This document shows positions 30,964-33,061 of a stretch of DNA of 33,061 nt, in pieces. Each line of letters opens with the position of its first letter. Within the stretch, counting starts at the first letter, position 1. A model generated the notes under the pieces. It did not search any database. It was not told the origin of the DNA and saw only the letters and a list, made by a program, of their open reading frames with translations. The DNA comes from Firmicutes bacterium UBA6811. GTDB taxonomy: Bacteria; Bacillota; SHA-98; UBA4971. The DNA lies in the NCBI GenBank assembly GCA_002452295.1, contig DKEX01000119.1, positions 1 to 33,061 of the forward strand, written 5' to 3'. A program made the position numbers and the translations under genes.

Positions 30964-31980
30964 CTAAAGCGTCATCTTCGGGTTGAGGTACGTATACAGG
31001 ACGTCGGTCGCCAGGTTCACGACAACGAATGTCAGCGCATACACCATGACCGCCGCCTGCACCAGGGGATAGTCCCGCGAGAAAATCGCGTCCACGACCA
31101 CCCGGCCGAGCCCTGGCCATCCGAAGACGGTCTCAACGATCATGTTCCCGCCGAGGAGCGTGCCCACCTGAAGGCCGACAACGGTGACAGTGGGGATGAG
31201 TGCGTTACGGAGCGCGTGGCGGACGGTCACCGCCCTCTCGGCGACGCCCTTCGCCCTCGCGAACAGCACGTAGTCGGCGCGCAGCACCTCCAGCATGCTG
31301 GACCGCACGACCCTCGCTACCACCGCGGCCACCCCGGCTCCCAGCGTGGCGGCGGGGAGGGCGAGGTGCTTCAGCGCGTCCCACAGGGCAGGCATGTTGC
31401 CTGTGAGGACGGCGTCCACCGTGAAGAGCCGGGTGATGGTAGCCGGCTCAAACCCGTACGTGGTCCGCCCCGAGGTGGGCAGCCACCCCAGGTTCAGCGA
31501 GAACACGATGATCCCGAGTATCCCCAGCCAGAACGCGGGCATGGATATCCCGAGAAACGACGCGGCCATGCTGGTCCGGTCGATGAACGACCGCTGCCGA
31601 AGAGCGGAGATGACGCCTATCGGGACCGCGACCACGAGGGCGAACAGGAGCGAATACAGGGCAAGCTCGATGGTGGCCGGCAGCGCCTCCCGGATCACCT
31701 CCGCCACCGGCCGCGAGCTCGGGATCGAATACCCGAGATCACCACGGGCAAGCCCGGCGAGGTACTTCCCGAGCTGGACGGGAAGGGATTTGTCGAGGCC
31801 CAGCTCGGCTTTGAGGGTAGTGATCTCCTCCTGGGTCACGCCGCCGGCCTCGCCGATCATGATGTCGACCGGGTCGCCCGGCATGAGCCGCATGAAAATG
31901 AACACGGCGATGGCGACGCCAAGGGCTATGGGTATCGTCGCAAGCACCCGTTCGAGAATCTGCACGTGCATTCGTCGCAT
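30964..31980 (-). CDS. Opp/Dpp-type ABC transporter permease (OppB-like)
   Basis: The 338-residue permease has the OppB/DppB layout. It has an N-terminal membrane segment (ILERVLATIPIALGVAIAVF), then RLMPGDPVD, a periplasmic region with LGLDKSLPVQ and GDLGYSI, and further membrane segments. The EAA loop is YVLFARAKGVAERAVTVRHAL, and GGNMIVETVFGWPGLG and SRDYPLVQAAVMV are typical. The ATG at 31978-31980 is chosen because GGGGGG lies about six bases upstream; a TTG two codons earlier is too close to it. It follows the truncated solute-binding-protein gene by 106 bases. Confidence 0.93.
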   Translation of the reverse strand: MRRMHVQILERVLATIPIALGVAIAVFIFMRLMPGDPVDIMIGEAGGVTQEEITTLKAELGLDKSLPVQLGKYLAGLARGDLGYSIPSSRPVAEVIREALPATIELALYSLLFALVVAVPIGVISALRQRSFIDRTSMAASFLGISMPAFWLGILGIIVFSLNLGWLPTSGRTTYGFEPATITRLFTVDAVLTGNMPALWDALKHLALPAATLGAGVAAVVARVVRSSMLEVLRADYVLFARAKGVAERAVTVRHALRNALIPTVTVVGLQVGTLLGGNMIVETVFGWPGLGRVVVDAIFSRDYPLVQAAVMVYALTFVVVNLATDVLYTYLNPKMTL

Positions 31981-32050
31981 ACGCAACCCCCCACGGTTCC
32001 CGGCGTCGCCTTCATCTGCCCCGGGGATGTCCCCGGCCGCCGCGCCACTT

Positions 32051-32093
32051 CGCTATTTCCGCTGCCTCGCTACCTCCGCAACCTCGCTATTTC
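32051..32093. repeat. 17-base tandem repeat at the end of the solute-binding-protein gene
   Basis: Two and a half units of 17 bases lie in tandem: CGCTATTTCCGCTGCCT (32051-32067), CGCTACCTCCGCAACCT (32068-32084) and CGCTATTTC (32085-32093). The stop codon of the solute-binding-protein gene (32087-32089 on the minus strand) lies inside the last partial unit. The repeat therefore marks or created the gene end. Confidence 0.75.
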
Positions 32094-33061
32094 ACAGAAT
32101 AGCCCGCTTCCTTCAGCAGCTCCTTCGCCCTCGCCGGATCATACGGGTAGGGTTTGAGATCGGGGTCGAACCCGAACCCGCTCGGCAGGAACGCCGTGGC
32201 GAGGTGGGTCGCCGTCCCTCCATAGATGGTCTTCAGGATACGGTCCCAGTTGACCGCGTAGTTCATGGCCCTCCGCACTCTTGCATCGTCGAACGGCGGT
32301 TTCGAGCAATTGAGCTCCACGCAGTACACCCGGGTGCCCTCGACGCTCTTCACCTGCACGTTCTTGTCCTTCTTGAGACTCGCCGCCAGGTCAGGCGTCA
32401 CCTGCTGCACGATCTGCACCTCGCCCGCCTTGAGCGCGGCGATGCGCACCGTCGGATCCGGCATCATCCTGAAGATGACCCGCCTCGCTTTCGCCGGGCC
32501 CACGGGCGGCAGGTCAGGCGATCCGCCGTAGTAGTCGTCAAACCGCTCCATCACTATCTGATCGTCGAGCCGTCCCCCGACGAACTTGAACGGACCGCAC
32601 CCGACGGGCTTCCTCGCGAACTCCTCGTCCCCGACCTTCTCTATGTAATCCTTCGGCACCACCTGGGTGTGTACCAGGCCCTGCAGGAACACCGGAAACG
32701 GGTTCTTCAGCGTGAACCTGACCGTATACTGGTCAACCCTCTCTACCTTCTCGAGCGGCCCCAGAAGCCCCTTGCGAGGCGACGACCGGCCGCCGATGGC
32801 GCCCTCCCTCAGGACGCGCTCGAAGGTGAACACCACGTCATCCGCGTCGAGCTCCTCGCCGCTATGGAACTTGATGCCCTTGCGGATTTTGAAGACGTAT
32901 ACGTTGTCCGCGGGCGTCGTCCACGACTCGGCGATCTCCGGCACCACCTTGCCGTCCCAGGTGCGGGTCACAAGCCCGTCGAACATGTTGCGAAGCACGG
33001 TCTCAGTGTCCCTCTCACGGTGCATCGCCGGGTCCAGGGACACCGCCTTGTCGGTCTTCAT
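32087..33061 (-). CDS. ABC transporter solute-binding protein (SBP_bac_5), C-terminally truncated and running off the window
   Basis: The visible 325 codons belong to a family-5 peptide/nickel-type solute-binding protein: SLDPAMHRERDTETVLRNMFD, KGIKFHSGEELDADDVVFTF, VGCGPFKFV, and then VELNCSKPPFDDARVRRAMN and YDPARAKELLKEAGY. The N-terminus with any signal peptide lies beyond the window; the ATG at the edge is probably internal. In this family about 150-190 residues normally follow the AKELLKEAGY motif, but here a TAG comes four codons later (GYSVK, stop). The stop falls inside a 17-base repeat, and only about 106 bases separate it from the permease gene, so the missing part is absent rather than frameshifted. 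The protein is likely a broken or reduced gene product. Confidence 0.85.
   Translation of the reverse strand: MKTDKAVSLDPAMHRERDTETVLRNMFDGLVTRTWDGKVVPEIAESWTTPADNVYVFKIRKGIKFHSGEELDADDVVFTFERVLREGAIGGRSSPRKGLLGPLEKVERVDQYTVRFTLKNPFPVFLQGLVHTQVVPKDYIEKVGDEEFARKPVGCGPFKFVGGRLDDQIVMERFDDYYGGSPDLPPVGPAKARRVIFRMMPDPTVRIAALKAGEVQIVQQVTPDLAASLKKDKNVQVKSVEGTRVYCVELNCSKPPFDDARVRRAMNYAVNWDRILKTIYGGTATHLATAFLPSGFGFDPDLKPYPYDPARAKELLKEAGYSVK

Noticed and set aside
30313..32157. Long plus-strand open frame across the permease genes
   Set aside because: It spans two well-supported permease genes and their gap in antisense; composition is shadow-like.

Overview
The window looks like a chromosomal segment of a GC-rich, spore-forming member of the Bacillota. 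The evidence is the gene content: cggR-gap, rpoN, whiA, yvcK, rapZ and the spore maturation pair spmA/spmB, together with strong AGGAGG-type ribosome sites and many GTG and TTG starts. Two TolC-family proteins with export signals hint at a diderm lineage (for example Limnochordia-like), but that placement is inference.

Layout. Bases 1-4480 (minus strand) hold central regulators: the gap N-terminal part, cggR behind a CggR-type operator, rpoN and whiA. A plus-strand spmA-spmB pair (4606-5791) sits between whiA and yvcK, which are usually neighbours. From 17809 down to 5750 runs a long, tightly packed minus-strand series: GH57 glucan enzyme, PHP phosphatase-like protein, GHL10 glycoside hydrolase, BadF-type sugar kinase, murQ, second BadF-type kinase, nagA, nagB, second PHP protein, rapZ, yvcK. 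Several start/stop overlaps (TTGA, GTGA, TGATG) suggest translational coupling. Read as a pathway, it would release and phosphorylate peptidoglycan amino sugars, convert MurNAc-6P to GlcNAc-6P, GlcN-6P and Fru-6P, and end with two proteins whose relatives sense amino-sugar metabolites.

A 494-base divergent region separates the GH57 gene from a DUF4912 protein and a second GH57 branching-type enzyme (plus). Facing them are a nucleotidyltransferase with a degenerate phosphomannomutase-like domain and a GT4 glycosyltransferase (minus). Together these resemble an alpha-glucan or other polysaccharide synthesis module.

The last 8 kb is more accessory: two TolC-like genes, a divergent AbiEii/DUF6922 toxin-antitoxin-like pair with a clear sigma-A promoter, and an Opp/Dpp-type ABC transporter. 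That transporter appears eroded: its solute-binding protein stops early inside a short tandem repeat, and the second ATPase gene is absent. Short-period repeats (mostly 9-10 or 17 bases) recur at gene ends across the window. I saw no tRNA, rRNA, CRISPR array, insertion sequence or phage genes.
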